DNA of 46,902 nt from an uncultured Sutterella sp. (GCA_905206365.1 CAJLHF010000013.1:1-46902); one strand, 5' to 3'; counted from the stretch's first letter, positions 14,431-22,509 are shown. A program made the numbers and translations. Notes: generated from the letters alone by a model not told the origin.

Positions 14431-15633
14431 ATGCTCAAACGTCTCTGGCTCTTATTTGCTCAAACCGTCACGATTGCCGTCGGCATCGTCTGGACGTGGG
14501 AAGCGGTCGGCCCCGCACGGGCGCCCACCGCAGCCGTCACCGCGCCGCCCGCGAGCCCGGTCGCCGAACCGACGCCCCGCGCCCCGACCGTCCCGTCAGC
14601 CTCAGACACCGAATCAATCCTCTCGGCCGCCGTCGACCGTGCCGCACCGGCCGTGGTCAATATTTTCACCCGCCGCGACACGCGTCGGGACAAGGCCGGA
14701 GCAACGGGCGCGGCGCACGTCGAACACCACGTCAACCCGCTCGGCAGCGGCGTCGTCGTCACCTCCGACGGGTACATCCTCACAAACTACCATGTCGTCG
14801 AGGGCATTTCAAACCCGAAGGTCGCCCTCCCCGACGGCAAGACCTACGCCGCTCGGCTCGTCGGTACCGACGCCGAAACCGACCTCGCGCTCCTGCGCGT
14901 CGACGCGACGGGGCTTCCCGCGATCGCCATGGGCGACAGCACCGCGTTGCGCGTGGGCGCACCCGTCCTCGCGATCGGCAACCCCTTCGACGTGGGACAG
15001 ACGGTGACGGCCGGCATCGTTTCGGCACTCGGACGCCACGGACTCGGTCTCAACAACTACGAGGACTTCATCCAGACGGACGCCGCCATCAATCAGGGCA
15101 ATTCGGGCGGTGCCCTCATCGACCTCGAAGGGCGCCTCATCGGCATCAACACCGCCATCTTTTCCCCGGACATGTCGGAGGGGTTCGTCGGCATCGGCTT
15201 TGCCATCCCCACCTCGATCATCGAGCGGGTGCTGCCGAGTCTGATGACGGGCGAGCGCGTCAGACGCGGCTACCTCGGATTCGTGCCGCAACAGCTCTCG
15301 GACGAACTCGCGCGCGACCTCGGGCTCTCGGTGACGAGCGGAATCGTGGTACGTCAAGTGATTCCCGAGAGCCCCGCCCTTGCGGCAGGTCTGCGAGCCC
15401 GCGACGTGGTACTTTCGATCGACGACGTCCCCGCGGTGCGGGTTAATCGCGTGTTGCAACGCATCGCCGAAATTCCGCCCGGCAAGACGGTCGCCGTCGA
15501 GGTACTCCGCGGCCAAAAGCGCGTGCGTCTCTCGATCAAGGCGTCGGTACGGCCGCTCGGCGCCCTCGAAAAGGAGTCGCTTCCTCCCGCCTACGACGAA
15601 GAGTCGGCCCCCGAAGACGCGCCCGGACGCTGA
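14431..15633 (+). CDS. HtrA-family serine protease, DegS/AlgW type
   Basis: 400 residues. An N-terminal hydrophobic segment (LWLLFAQTVTIAVGIVW) without an obvious cleavage site suggests membrane anchoring with the protease in the periplasm, followed by a Pro/Ala-rich linker. The catalytic triad is His121 (TNYHVVEG), Asp151 (AETDLALL) and Ser225 (GNSGGALID). A single PDZ domain covers about residues 285-375, as in DegS and AlgW rather than two-PDZ DegP. AlgW/DegS initiate the sigmaE envelope-stress cascade; whether this one does is inference. The ATG at 14431 is preferred over upstream in-frame codons because it starts the signal-anchor. Confidence 0.93.
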   Translation: MLKRLWLLFAQTVTIAVGIVWTWEAVGPARAPTAAVTAPPASPVAEPTPRAPTVPSASDTESILSAAVDRAAPAVVNIFTRRDTRRDKAGATGAAHVEHHVNPLGSGVVVTSDGYILTNYHVVEGISNPKVALPDGKTYAARLVGTDAETDLALLRVDATGLPAIAMGDSTALRVGAPVLAIGNPFDVGQTVTAGIVSALGRHGLGLNNYEDFIQTDAAINQGNSGGALIDLEGRLIGINTAIFSPDMSEGFVGIGFAIPTSIIERVLPSLMTGERVRRGYLGFVPQQLSDELARDLGLSVTSGIVVRQVIPESPALAAGLRARDVVLSIDDVPAVRVNRVLQRIAEIPPGKTVAVEVLRGQKRVRLSIKASVRPLGALEKESLPPAYDEESAPEDAPGR

Positions 15634-15679
15634 TCGGGAGCACGGGTCCGAGCCCGACACACCGAAAAACCCGCCAAGG

Positions 15680-15712
15680 AAAAGGGCCGCCCTTACGGGC
15701 GGCCCTTTTTTG
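15680..15712. terminator. Bidirectional terminator between the protease gene and tatC
   Basis: A 12-bp stem AAAGGGCCGCCC with loop TTAC and its complement followed by TTTTTT. On the minus strand the A-rich start gives a T run as well, so it can end both converging units. Confidence 0.92.
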
Positions 15713-15743
15713 CAACCGACGGTCGTACGGTTTCCGAAGCGAC

Positions 15744-16544
15744 TTATTCGTCTTCGTCGGTCTGCTTGGCCTTCATTTCTTCGATTTCTTCGCTCGACTT
15801 GCCGAATATCTTCACGAGCCAAATGCCGAGTTGGAAGAGCACGACGAGCGGCACGGCGAGCAACAGTTGCGAGAGCGCGTCGGGCGGCGTGAAGATGGCC
15901 GCCAGGATGAAGGCGCCGACGACCACGTAAGGACGTACCTTGACGAGCTTTTCGTACGTAGCAAAGCCCACGCGGTTAAGTACGACCACGACGATCGGCA
16001 CTTCGAAGGTGAGACCGAATGCAAGGAACATCGTCAGGACGAAACTGAAGTACGAATCGATGTCCGGGGCGAAATTCACCGAGTCGGGCGAGAAGCCAGC
16101 GATGAACTGGAACACCATGCGAAACACGATGAAGTAGCAGTACGCCATCCCGATCGCGAACATGACGATCGAAGAGACGATAATCGGGAGCGCCAGTCGC
16201 TTTTCGCGACGATAGAGAGCCGGCGCCACGTACGCCCAGATCTGATAGAGCACGAACGGAAGCGCAATGAGGAACGCCACGAAGAGCGTCACCTTCAAGG
16301 GCACCATGAAGGGCGCCACGACACCCGTTGCCAGAAGCTTCACGCCCTGAGGCAAGGCCACCATCAGCGGCTGACTCAGGAAGTCGAAAATCTGCTTCAT
16401 GAAGGGCGAAAGCGCGACGAAAACGACGATGATCGAAATCGCGCACTTCACCATACGATTGCGCAGCTCGACGAGGTGGCTCACGAGCGGTTGCTCGTTG
16501 GCGGGATCGTCCGGCGCTTCAATAGGAAGGTTCTCTTGAGCCAT
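15744..16544 (-). CDS. tatC: Sec-independent protein translocase subunit TatC
   Basis: 266-residue polytopic inner-membrane receptor for twin-arginine signal peptides. Six hydrophobic segments are visible. The cytoplasmic N-terminus has the conserved HLVELRNR, the first periplasmic/loop region FMVPLKVTLF, then LPFVLYQIWAYVAPALYRREKR, and the later FGLTFEVPIVVVVLNRVGF. These are the classical TatC signatures, including the conserved Glu of the signal-peptide site. An acidic C-terminal tail follows. It lies nine bases after tatB in tatA-tatB-tatC order. Confidence 0.97.
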   Translation of the reverse strand: MAQENLPIEAPDDPANEQPLVSHLVELRNRMVKCAISIIVVFVALSPFMKQIFDFLSQPLMVALPQGVKLLATGVVAPFMVPLKVTLFVAFLIALPFVLYQIWAYVAPALYRREKRLALPIIVSSIVMFAIGMAYCYFIVFRMVFQFIAGFSPDSVNFAPDIDSYFSFVLTMFLAFGLTFEVPIVVVVLNRVGFATYEKLVKVRPYVVVGAFILAAIFTPPDALSQLLLAVPLVVLFQLGIWLVKIFGKSSEEIEEMKAKQTDEDE

Positions 16545-16553
16545 AGGAATTCG

Positions 16554-17186
16554 TCAGCGGTAGATGCGCGGGCGGTTGCTGCGTGCGCGGGGCGCGAGGC
16601 GACGGCCCCGACCGGCCGTACCGCCCATTTGGGCTTCCTTCAAACCGAGCTCACGGCGAAGCCGATCGATCTCGGAGGCGAGTTCGTCGACGGACGGACC
16701 CGAGTGGTAGCGCTTCGAAAACGTTTTGGGTTCGGACCAGCCGCTCCAACCGTTGGCGCCCGGAGCGCTCTGTGCTCCCGAGGGCGTACCCCAGCCGTAC
16801 ACGTTCGCGATGTCTTCTGCGGACGCCGTTTTGACGGGTTCGGGCTTGGCTTCGGCCACCGCATCTTCGACGGCCGATTCGATCGAGTCGCCCGCCGTCT
16901 TCACGTCGTTCGCCACGGCGTTGACGTCTTTTTCGATGTCGCTCGCCGCCGCTTCGACGCTCGACTTCATGTCGTTCGCAATCGCCTTGGCTTCGTCCTG
17001 AATCTTCTTCAGTTCCGAGAGCGAAGCCTCCCGATCGATGTCGGACTTCACCTGCGCGACGAAGCGCTGGGCCTTGCCGACCCACTCCCCGGCCGTCCGT
17101 GCGACCGTCGGAAGGCGTTCGGGGCCGAGCACGACCAGTGCGACCACCCCGATGATGAGCATTTCGCTAAAACCGAAATCAAACAT
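16554..17186 (-). CDS. tatB: Sec-independent protein translocase protein TatB
   Basis: 210 residues. The N-terminus MFDFGFSEMLIIGVVALVVLGPERLP has the TatB transmembrane helix with Glu8 and the GPERLP hinge, followed by the amphipathic helix (RTAGEWVGKAQRFVAQVKSD) and a long Ala/Glu/Lys coiled region to about residue 115. The C-terminal tail is Gly/Ser/Pro-rich and ends in a strongly basic stretch (RGRRLAPRARSNRPRIYR). The latter half is low-complexity and species-specific. It is longer than E. coli TatB (171). The 102-base gap after tatA holds a hairpin. Confidence 0.95.
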   Translation of the reverse strand: MFDFGFSEMLIIGVVALVVLGPERLPTVARTAGEWVGKAQRFVAQVKSDIDREASLSELKKIQDEAKAIANDMKSSVEAAASDIEKDVNAVANDVKTAGDSIESAVEDAVAEAKPEPVKTASAEDIANVYGWGTPSGAQSAPGANGWSGWSEPKTFSKRYHSGPSVDELASEIDRLRRELGLKEAQMGGTAGRGRRLAPRARSNRPRIYR

Positions 17187-17210
17187 GCGTTTTCCGGCAG
17201 TGAGGCATTG

Positions 17211-17245
17211 AAAAGGCCGCGGTCAGCCGTAAGACTGCCGCGGTC
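17211..17245 (-). terminator. Possible partial terminator between tatA and tatB
   Basis: On the minus strand CCGCGGCAG pairs with CTG-A-CCGCGG (one bulged base), extended by a wobble and a C-G pair, and is followed by CCTTTTC. The U run is short, so read-through is expected. Confidence 0.5.
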
Positions 17246-17288
17246 GTTGACGGTTCGTCGGGCGACCTGCGCCCGAGGGGGACGTCGA

Positions 17289-17519
17289 TCAGTCGGCCTT
17301 GGCCTTTTCCTTGGCTTCGACGTCGACCGTGTCCTTCGACTGAGCGAGCTGCTCCTTGGCCTGCGGAGCCTTGTCGTCGTCGCCTTCCTTCATGCCTTCC
17401 TTAAAGCCCTTGATGGCGCCGCCGAGGTCTTTGCCCATGTTCTTGAGCTTGCCCGTACCGAAAACAAGCACGACGATGACGAGGACGATCAGCCAGTGCC
17501 AGACAGAAAAGGAACCCAT
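17289..17519 (-). CDS. tatA: Sec-independent protein translocase protein TatA
   Basis: 76-residue pore-forming subunit. A short N-terminal transmembrane helix (SVWHWLIVLVIVVLVFG), the TatA hinge FGTGKLKNMGKDLGGAIKGFKEGM and an acidic/Lys-rich tail are all typical. The Phe-Gly pair and the Gly-rich amphipathic helix distinguish it from TatB. It follows the HIT gene by 27 bases on the same strand and is probably co-transcribed with it. Confidence 0.97.
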   Translation of the reverse strand: MGSFSVWHWLIVLVIVVLVFGTGKLKNMGKDLGGAIKGFKEGMKEGDDDKAPQAKEQLAQSKDTVDVEAKEKAKAD

Positions 17520-17546
17520 AGTGAATCTCCGTTGGGAATAGGTGAA

Positions 17547-17879
17547 TTACTTCCAGGGCTGGGGACCGCCCAGCACGTGAATATGGAGGTGACCGACCTC
17601 CTGACCGCCGTCGCGGCCGGTGTTGATGATCACGCGGAAACCGTTCCGGCAGCCCTCTTGGAGAGCCAGCGTCCGGGTGAGCGAAAGCATTTTACCCAAA
17701 AGCGGCGCGTCCTCGGGTTCGGCCTCGGCAAGGGAGGTAATGTGCTTCTTCGGGATGATGAGGAAGTGCACCGGAGCCTTGGGATTAATGTCGCGGAAGG
17801 CGAGAACGTCGTCGTCCTCATAAACCTTCCGAGAAGGGATGTCGCCCCGGGCGATCCGGCAGAACAGACAATCTTCCAT
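17547..17879 (-). CDS. HIT-family (histidine triad) nucleotide-binding protein
   Basis: 110-residue HinT-like protein, a nucleoside phosphoramidase/AMP hydrolase family. CLFCRIARGDIP at the N-terminus supplies zinc-type cysteines, and the triad HLHIHVLGG lies near the C-terminus with NTGRDGGQEVGHLHIH around it. The frame is open upstream, but the ATG at 17879 (MEDCLFCRI) matches the family start and has a GAGG element upstream. In related Betaproteobacteria this gene sits between hisE and tatA; here no his gene precedes it. Confidence 0.94.
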   Translation of the reverse strand: MEDCLFCRIARGDIPSRKVYEDDDVLAFRDINPKAPVHFLIIPKKHITSLAEAEPEDAPLLGKMLSLTRTLALQEGCRNGFRVIINTGRDGGQEVGHLHIHVLGGPQPWK

Positions 17880-18007
17880 GATGGAGAGCCTCTTTTGAGT
17901 GGTCGAAAACGCGTCCGACGGACGCATTTCTTCATTATCACGCAAGAAGCCCGCCGCCGTCATCGACCAAAATAGAGATTGACTACGTCGACAAATAAGA
18001 AAACAAC

Positions 18008-18046
18008 CGAAAAAAAGAGAACCGACGCGCGTCGCCGGTTCTCTTT
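18008..18046 (-). terminator. murA terminator
   Basis: An 11-bp stem AAAGAGAACCG/CGGTTCTCTTT encloses an inner CGACGCGCGTCG palindrome and is followed on the minus strand by seven T. It separates murA from the HIT-tat unit. Confidence 0.9.
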
Positions 18047-18081
18047 CGGGGTTTTCGATCGGGTCCGCCGCCCTCTCCCCC

Positions 18082-19335
18082 TTACTCGTTGATGCGAACG
18101 ATATCGCCGCCGAGCGCACGCAACTTCGCTTCCATCGCTTCGTAGCCGCGGTCGAGATGATAGATGCGGTCGACCGTGCTCGTGCCGTTGGCGGCCAGCG
18201 CCGCAATGACGAGCGAGGCGGAAGCGCGCAGGTCGGTCGCCATGACGTCCGCGCCCGAGAGGCTCGGCACGCCGTGCACGATCGCGGTGTGACCTTCGAT
18301 TTCGATCTTCGCCCCCATGCGGGCGAGCTCGGGCACGTGCATGAAGCGGTTTTCGAAGATCGTTTCGGTGATGTGGGCGGTGCCATCCGCGAGGGCGTTC
18401 ACCGCCATGAACTGCGCTTGCATGTCGGTCGGGAAGGCGGGGTGCGGCGCCGTACGTAGCGACACGGCCGCAGGGCGCTTGTCCATGCGAACGCGCACCC
18501 AGTCGGTGCCCGTTTCGACGTTTGCGCCCGTTTCACGCAACTTCACGATGACGGCCTCCATGTCGGACGGAACGCAGTGCGTGACGAGCACGTCGCCCTG
18601 CGTCGCGACGGCCGCGCACATGAAGGATCCCGCTTCAATGCGGTCGGCGATCACGGCGTGTTCCGCGCCGTGGAGGCGCTCGACTCCTTCGATCACCATC
18701 GTCGGGGTGCCCGCTCCGGAAATCTTCGCCCCCATGGCGTTGAGGCAGACGGCGAGATCGACCACTTCGGGCTCGCGGGCCGCATTCTCGAGAACGGTGG
18801 TGCCTTCGGCGAGAACGGCCGCCATCATGAGGTTTTCCGTACCCGTCACGGTCACCATGTCGGTAACGATGCGGGCGCCCTTGAGGCGACCCGACTTCGC
18901 GTTCACGTAGCCGTGCTCGATTTCCACCTCGGCGCCGAGTTTGCGCAGACCCTTGATGTGCTGATCGACGGGACGCGCGCCGATGGCGCACCCCCCCGGC
19001 AAACTGACGCGCGCCGAGCCGAAGCGCGCCACGAGCGGGCAGAGCGTGAGAATGGAGGCACGCATCGTTTTCACAAGTTCGTACGGCGCCACAGTTTCGG
19101 TAAGGGCCCCCGCGTTCAGCGTCACGTCATTGCCCGAGCGCTTCACGCTCACGCCCATGCCTTCGAGCAGCTTGAGCATCGTGCGCACGTCGGCCAGGTC
19201 GGGCACGTTGTGAAGGACGAGGTCCTCGGCCGTCAGAATCGATGCGGCGAGAATCGGAAGAGCGGCGTTTTTGGCGCCCGAGGTACGGACTTCACCGACG
19301 AGACGGCGTCCGCCCGTAATTCGAAGTTTCTGCAT
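18082..19335 (-). CDS. murA: UDP-N-acetylglucosamine 1-carboxyvinyltransferase
   Basis: First committed step of peptidoglycan synthesis: transfers enolpyruvate from PEP to UDP-GlcNAc in the cytoplasm. 417 residues, normal length. The conserved N-terminus (ITGGRRLVGEVRTSGAKNA) contains the catalytic Lys, and the loop SLPGGCAIGARPVD carries Cys116, the fosfomycin-reactive residue. Further family motifs include DRIEAGSFM and HPAFPTDMQAQF. It lies downstream of the Mla genes as in many proteobacteria but is separated from mlaB by 160 bases with a hairpin; the usual ibaG/bolA gene is absent. Confidence 0.97.
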   Translation of the reverse strand: MQKLRITGGRRLVGEVRTSGAKNAALPILAASILTAEDLVLHNVPDLADVRTMLKLLEGMGVSVKRSGNDVTLNAGALTETVAPYELVKTMRASILTLCPLVARFGSARVSLPGGCAIGARPVDQHIKGLRKLGAEVEIEHGYVNAKSGRLKGARIVTDMVTVTGTENLMMAAVLAEGTTVLENAAREPEVVDLAVCLNAMGAKISGAGTPTMVIEGVERLHGAEHAVIADRIEAGSFMCAAVATQGDVLVTHCVPSDMEAVIVKLRETGANVETGTDWVRVRMDKRPAAVSLRTAPHPAFPTDMQAQFMAVNALADGTAHITETIFENRFMHVPELARMGAKIEIEGHTAIVHGVPSLSGADVMATDLRASASLVIAALAANGTSTVDRIYHLDRGYEAMEAKLRALGGDIVRINE

Positions 19336-19360
19336 GTGAATCTCTCATGTCGCGCGCCCA

Positions 19361-19396
19361 AATGAAAGAGGGGACCGCCCCAAAGGGCGCCCCCTC
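19361..19396 (-). terminator. Hairpin between mlaB and murA
   Basis: On the minus strand GAGGGG...GCCC/GGGC...CCCCTC is followed by TTTCATTT, giving a possible weak terminator of the Mla operon just 25 bases before the murA start codon. Confidence 0.5.
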
Positions 19397-19412
19397 GATC
19401 GGCGCGTCTGTT

Positions 19413-19430
19413 ATGTGCGTGCGCACACAT
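19413..19430. repeat. 18-base imperfect palindrome in the mlaB-murA gap
   Basis: ATGTGCGTGCGCACACAT pairs at seven of nine positions. Its place upstream of murA makes it an operator candidate, but alternating purine-pyrimidine sequence alone can produce this pattern. Confidence 0.3.
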
Positions 19431-19495
19431 CTTAACGGTCCGCCCCGCATCGGCGCACGACGCGGTTGCGGGCAAAATGTAATGAAAGTTGGGGC

Positions 19496-19780
19496 TCAGC
19501 GTTCTTCGGTCGGGTCTTCGAAAAACCCGAGCGCATTGAGCCCGTACAGATCCCCAAGCGCGCGCAGCTGCTCGGGGGGGGTTGCAAACGTTACGCGCGC
19601 ACCGCGCGTCGCGGCCGACCGTCCGAGTGCAAGTACGAGCGAGAGCGCAGCGCTGTCAACGCGCTTCACCCCGGAGAAGTCGAAGCGCGTCTCGCCTGCT
19701 TCGAGCCGGGCTAGCAACTCGGCCTTCACTTCGCGCACGTTCTCGATCGTGATCGATTCGCTCCCGACGCGCATGGTCAC
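19496..19780 (-). CDS. mlaB: STAS-domain protein MlaB
   Basis: 94-residue cytoplasmic STAS protein that binds the MlaF ATPase and supports activity of the MlaFEDB lipid transporter. The STAS core is seen in FDFSGVKRVDSAALSLVLAL with the conserved Asp-Ser pair, flanked by beta strands and a C-terminal helix. The start is GTG at 19780, overlapping the mlaC stop as GTGA; an ATG two codons later is an alternative. It is the last gene of the Mla run. It is short and divergent, so context carries much of the call. Confidence 0.88.
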   Translation of the reverse strand: MTMRVGSESITIENVREVKAELLARLEAGETRFDFSGVKRVDSAALSLVLALGRSAATRGARVTFATPPEQLRALGDLYGLNALGFFEDPTEER

Positions 19781-20445
19781 TTCGTCCCGACGGAGGTCGA
19801 ACCGTTCTTGGCCGCGAGTTCGTCCGTACGCGTTTCAAGCATCGTAATAAGACCGTCGATGCCGTCCTGGCTCAACACGGAGGCGAACTGCGATCGGTAG
19901 TTTTCCACCATCCAGATGCCTTCGACGTTGACGTCGACCACTTTCCAGGCGCCCGCCTTGTTGCGGTAGATGCGGTAATCGATGCCGATGTCGTTCTTCC
20001 CCGAACTCTTGAGGAGCGTGCGGATCACCATTTCATCGGCCGCGGACTGACGGCGCGCCGGGCGCAGCTCGCACCGCTCGTCCGTCACGTTCGTGAGCGC
20101 CCCCGAATAGACGCGAATGAGGAGTTCCTGGAAACCCTTCTCGAGACGCTGTTTTTGTTCGGGCGAAGTCTGACGCCACTTTGGGCCCACGGTCATACGG
20201 GTCATCATCGTGAAGTCCGCCGCGGGCAGGAGGTACGTGTCGACGAGCGCGCGCACGCGAGCGGGCTCGGCGGCGTGAAGCTTCGGATCCTTGCGGATTT
20301 CCTCAAGCACGGCGTTCGTCAAATCGACAACGAACGCGTAGGGGTCGCCCTTGTCGTCCGCGGCGTGCACGGGCAGGCCCGCGAGCAAAAGGAGCGCGGC
20401 GCCGCACGCGCCCGTGAGGACGGTTCGTCGATTCCAAGTCGTCAT
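19777..20445 (-). CDS. mlaC: Periplasmic phospholipid-binding protein MlaC
   Basis: 222 residues; shuttles phospholipid between the outer-membrane MlaA complex and inner-membrane MlaFEDB. The mature sequence has the MlaC/Ttg2D pattern (VRALVDTYLLPAADFTMMTRMTVG, YSGALTNV, WKVVDVNVEGIWMVENYRSQF). The signal peptide begins TTWNRRTVLTGACGAALLLLAG: a twin-Arg pair before a moderately hydrophobic core and a VHA-A cleavage site, so export by Tat rather than Sec is plausible. It follows mlaA by 35 bases and overlaps mlaB by GTGA. Confidence 0.93.
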   Translation of the reverse strand: MTTWNRRTVLTGACGAALLLLAGLPVHAADDKGDPYAFVVDLTNAVLEEIRKDPKLHAAEPARVRALVDTYLLPAADFTMMTRMTVGPKWRQTSPEQKQRLEKGFQELLIRVYSGALTNVTDERCELRPARRQSAADEMVIRTLLKSSGKNDIGIDYRIYRNKAGAWKVVDVNVEGIWMVENYRSQFASVLSQDGIDGLITMLETRTDELAAKNGSTSVGTK

Positions 20446-20480
20446 GATGGATCTTCCTTAAAGTTGCGTTGCCCGTAGGG

Positions 20481-21245
20481 TCATTCTTCGTCGTCGACGG
20501 GCAGGGCCGTCAGCGAACGGAGCTCTTCCGTTTCGTCGACCTCGCCGTCGTTGGCAAGCAGACGGCGTTGCGCTAGGTATGCGTCGCGCACGGCCACATA
20601 GTCGTCCACCGTATTCTTGCGGATATCTTCGAGCGGAAGCAATCGGGCGCGGGCTTCGACCACGGTCAGCGCGCCGATCCCCGTCGACCAGTACCAGTCT
20701 TCGTGCCAGAGCGCATACGTGAGCGGATTGGTGCCGAACTCTTCGGCATAGCGCCACATGTCGCGCGTCGTTGAAGGGCCGAGGAAGGGCAACACGACGT
20801 AGGGCCCCGAAGGCACGCCCCACACGGCAAGCGTCTGTCCGAAGTCTTCGGGCTTGGCCTCAAGACCGATGCGACTGGCCACGTCGAAGAGGCCCCCGAT
20901 CCCGAAGGTCGTATTGACGAGGAATCGGAACACCGACCCGATGCCGTCGTCGACCTTCCCCTGAAGGGTGTTGTTGAGCACGTGACTCGGGGTGAACAGG
21001 TTGTCGAACGCGTTCGAGACGCCCGAGCGAACGATTTCCGGCGTAACGTTCACATAGCCTTGGGCCGCGGGCTTCAGAACCGTGCGGTCGATCCCGTCGT
21101 TGAAACTCCAGACGTGCCGGTTCATGGCTTCCCACGGGTCGGCAGGGTTCTCCCCCGCGTTGGAAGGAATTTCGGCACAGCCCGTCGCCAGCAGCGCAAC
21201 CGCCGCACAGCCGAGCAGCGCGCATCCGGTTCGTTTGTTGTTCAC
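20481..21245 (-). CDS. mlaA: Outer-membrane lipoprotein MlaA (VacJ)
   Basis: 254 residues; removes mislocalised phospholipid from the outer leaflet of the outer membrane. A lipoprotein signal ends in LLATGC. The family motifs follow: DPWEAMNRHVWSFND, ...NAFDNLFTPSHVLNNTLQGK, FLVNTTFGIGGLFDVAS and the FGQTLAVWGVPSGPYVVLPFLGPST block. A C-terminal acidic extension beyond the conserved domain is variable in this family. The gene lies between mlaD and mlaC, an arrangement known from Betaproteobacteria, whereas enterobacteria encode it elsewhere. Confidence 0.95.
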   Translation of the reverse strand: MNNKRTGCALLGCAAVALLATGCAEIPSNAGENPADPWEAMNRHVWSFNDGIDRTVLKPAAQGYVNVTPEIVRSGVSNAFDNLFTPSHVLNNTLQGKVDDGIGSVFRFLVNTTFGIGGLFDVASRIGLEAKPEDFGQTLAVWGVPSGPYVVLPFLGPSTTRDMWRYAEEFGTNPLTYALWHEDWYWSTGIGALTVVEARARLLPLEDIRKNTVDDYVAVRDAYLAQRRLLANDGEVDETEELRSLTALPVDDEE

Positions 21246-21256
21246 GGTGACTCTCC

Positions 21257-21739
21257 TTATTTTTTCGAGCCGCCTTCGGCCTGCGAATAGAGGAACTGAC
21301 TGATGAGATTTTCAAGAACGACCGCCGACTGCGTGCGGCGAATGCGGCCGCCGTCTTCGAGATTGGCCTCGTCGGCGCCCGCTTCGAGACCGACGTACTG
21401 TTCGCCGAGCAGACCGGCCGTAAGAATCTTCGCGGACGTGTCCGCGGGGAAGGGGTAGGCCGCGTCCATATCCATTGTGACGCGCGCCTGGAAGGTCTGC
21501 GGATCGAATTCGATCGACTTCACGCGACCGACCACGACGCCCGCACTCTTCACGGCGGCCCGAGCTTTGAGACCTCCGATGTTTTCAAAATCCGCCGTAA
21601 TCGAATACGTCTTGTGACCCCAACTGTAGCTGCCGAGATTCGCCGACTGCAACGCCATGAAAAGCAACGCCGCAAAGCCGATGACGATGAAGAGCCCGAC
21701 GAAAAATTCAAGCAAACGATTGTTCTGCATCTTCTTCAC
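21257..21739 (-). CDS. mlaD: MCE-domain protein MlaD
   Basis: 160 residues. One N-terminal transmembrane helix (EFFVGLFIVIGFAALLFMAL) anchors a periplasmic MCE domain that forms the hexameric lipid channel of MlaFEDB. MCE features include FENIGGLKARAAVKSAGVVVGRV and LTAGLLGEQYVGLEAG. The first codon is GTG at 21739, overlapping the mlaE stop as GTGA; an ATG at 21730 (MQNNRLLEFF) is an equally good start. Length is normal for the family (E. coli about 183). Confidence 0.94.
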   Translation of the reverse strand: MKKMQNNRLLEFFVGLFIVIGFAALLFMALQSANLGSYSWGHKTYSITADFENIGGLKARAAVKSAGVVVGRVKSIEFDPQTFQARVTMDMDAAYPFPADTSAKILTAGLLGEQYVGLEAGADEANLEDGGRIRRTQSAVVLENLISQFLYSQAEGGSKK

Positions 21740-22509
21740 ACCGTAGTAAACATCCAGGCCGTCATCATGAAGTCGAGCCCGAGAACGAGAAGGGAGGAAA
21801 CCACCACCGTCGTAGTCGTCGCACGAGCGACGCCGTCGGGCGTGGGACGGGCCGCATAGCCCTCGTAAAGCGCGACGAGCGCGGCGGCCGTACCGAAGAC
21901 GACCGACTTGACGATGCCGTTCACGACATCGTGATTGAAGTCGACGCCGCTTTGCATTTGCGACCAGAAGGCGCCCGAGTCCGTACCGATCAGACCGACC
22001 CCGACAACCCAGGCGCCGACGATGCCTACGGCGGAAAAGACGAGCGCCAGAATCGGCATCGCGACGAAAGCCCCGAGAAAGCGCGGAGCAAATACTTTTT
22101 TCATCGGGTCGACCCCCATCATCTCCATGGCGGCGAGCTGTTCGCCCGCGCGCATGAGGCCGATCTCGGCCGTCAACGCCGTACCCGCACGCCCCGCAAA
22201 GAGCAGGGCGGTCACCACGGGGCCGAGCTCGCGCACGAGCGAGAGCGCGACCATGACGCCGAGCGCTTCCTCGCTACCGTAGCTCACGAGCACGTAATAG
22301 CCCTGAAGTCCGAGCACGAAGCCGACGAAAAGGCCCGAGACGCCGATGATGAGAAGCGAATAGTTGCCGATGAAGTGGATCTGCTTGACGACGTGCGAAG
22401 CACGTACGCCCGCAAGGCGCGTCAGGAGCGCCCAGGAAAAGAGCCCGAAGCACCCGATCGAGCGGAAAAGCCGGACGAAAAAGCGACCGATGCTTTCAAT
22501 GACGTTCAT
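21736..22509 (-). CDS. mlaE: ABC transporter permease MlaE
   Basis: 257-residue inner-membrane permease of the Mla lipid transporter. Several transmembrane segments are visible, with the family signatures FVLGLQGYYVL, LVRELGPVVTALLFAGRAGTALTAEIG and MRAGEQLAAMEMMGVDP, the last near the coupling region that meets MlaF. I use the ATG at 22509 (MNVIESIGRFF) because it begins the conserved N-terminus and overlaps mlaF by 14 bases; upstream in-frame codons lie inside mlaF. Confidence 0.95.
   Translation of the reverse strand: MNVIESIGRFFVRLFRSIGCFGLFSWALLTRLAGVRASHVVKQIHFIGNYSLLIIGVSGLFVGFVLGLQGYYVLVSYGSEEALGVMVALSLVRELGPVVTALLFAGRAGTALTAEIGLMRAGEQLAAMEMMGVDPMKKVFAPRFLGAFVAMPILALVFSAVGIVGAWVVGVGLIGTDSGAFWSQMQSGVDFNHDVVNGIVKSVVFGTAAALVALYEGYAARPTPDGVARATTTTVVVSSLLVLGLDFMMTAWMFTTV

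Noticed and set aside
15831..17975. Plus-strand open frame of about 714 codons opposite tatC, tatB and tatA
   Set aside because: His/Arg/Asp-rich composition typical of antisense frames in GC-rich DNA; the minus strand holds three clear Tat genes and a HIT gene.
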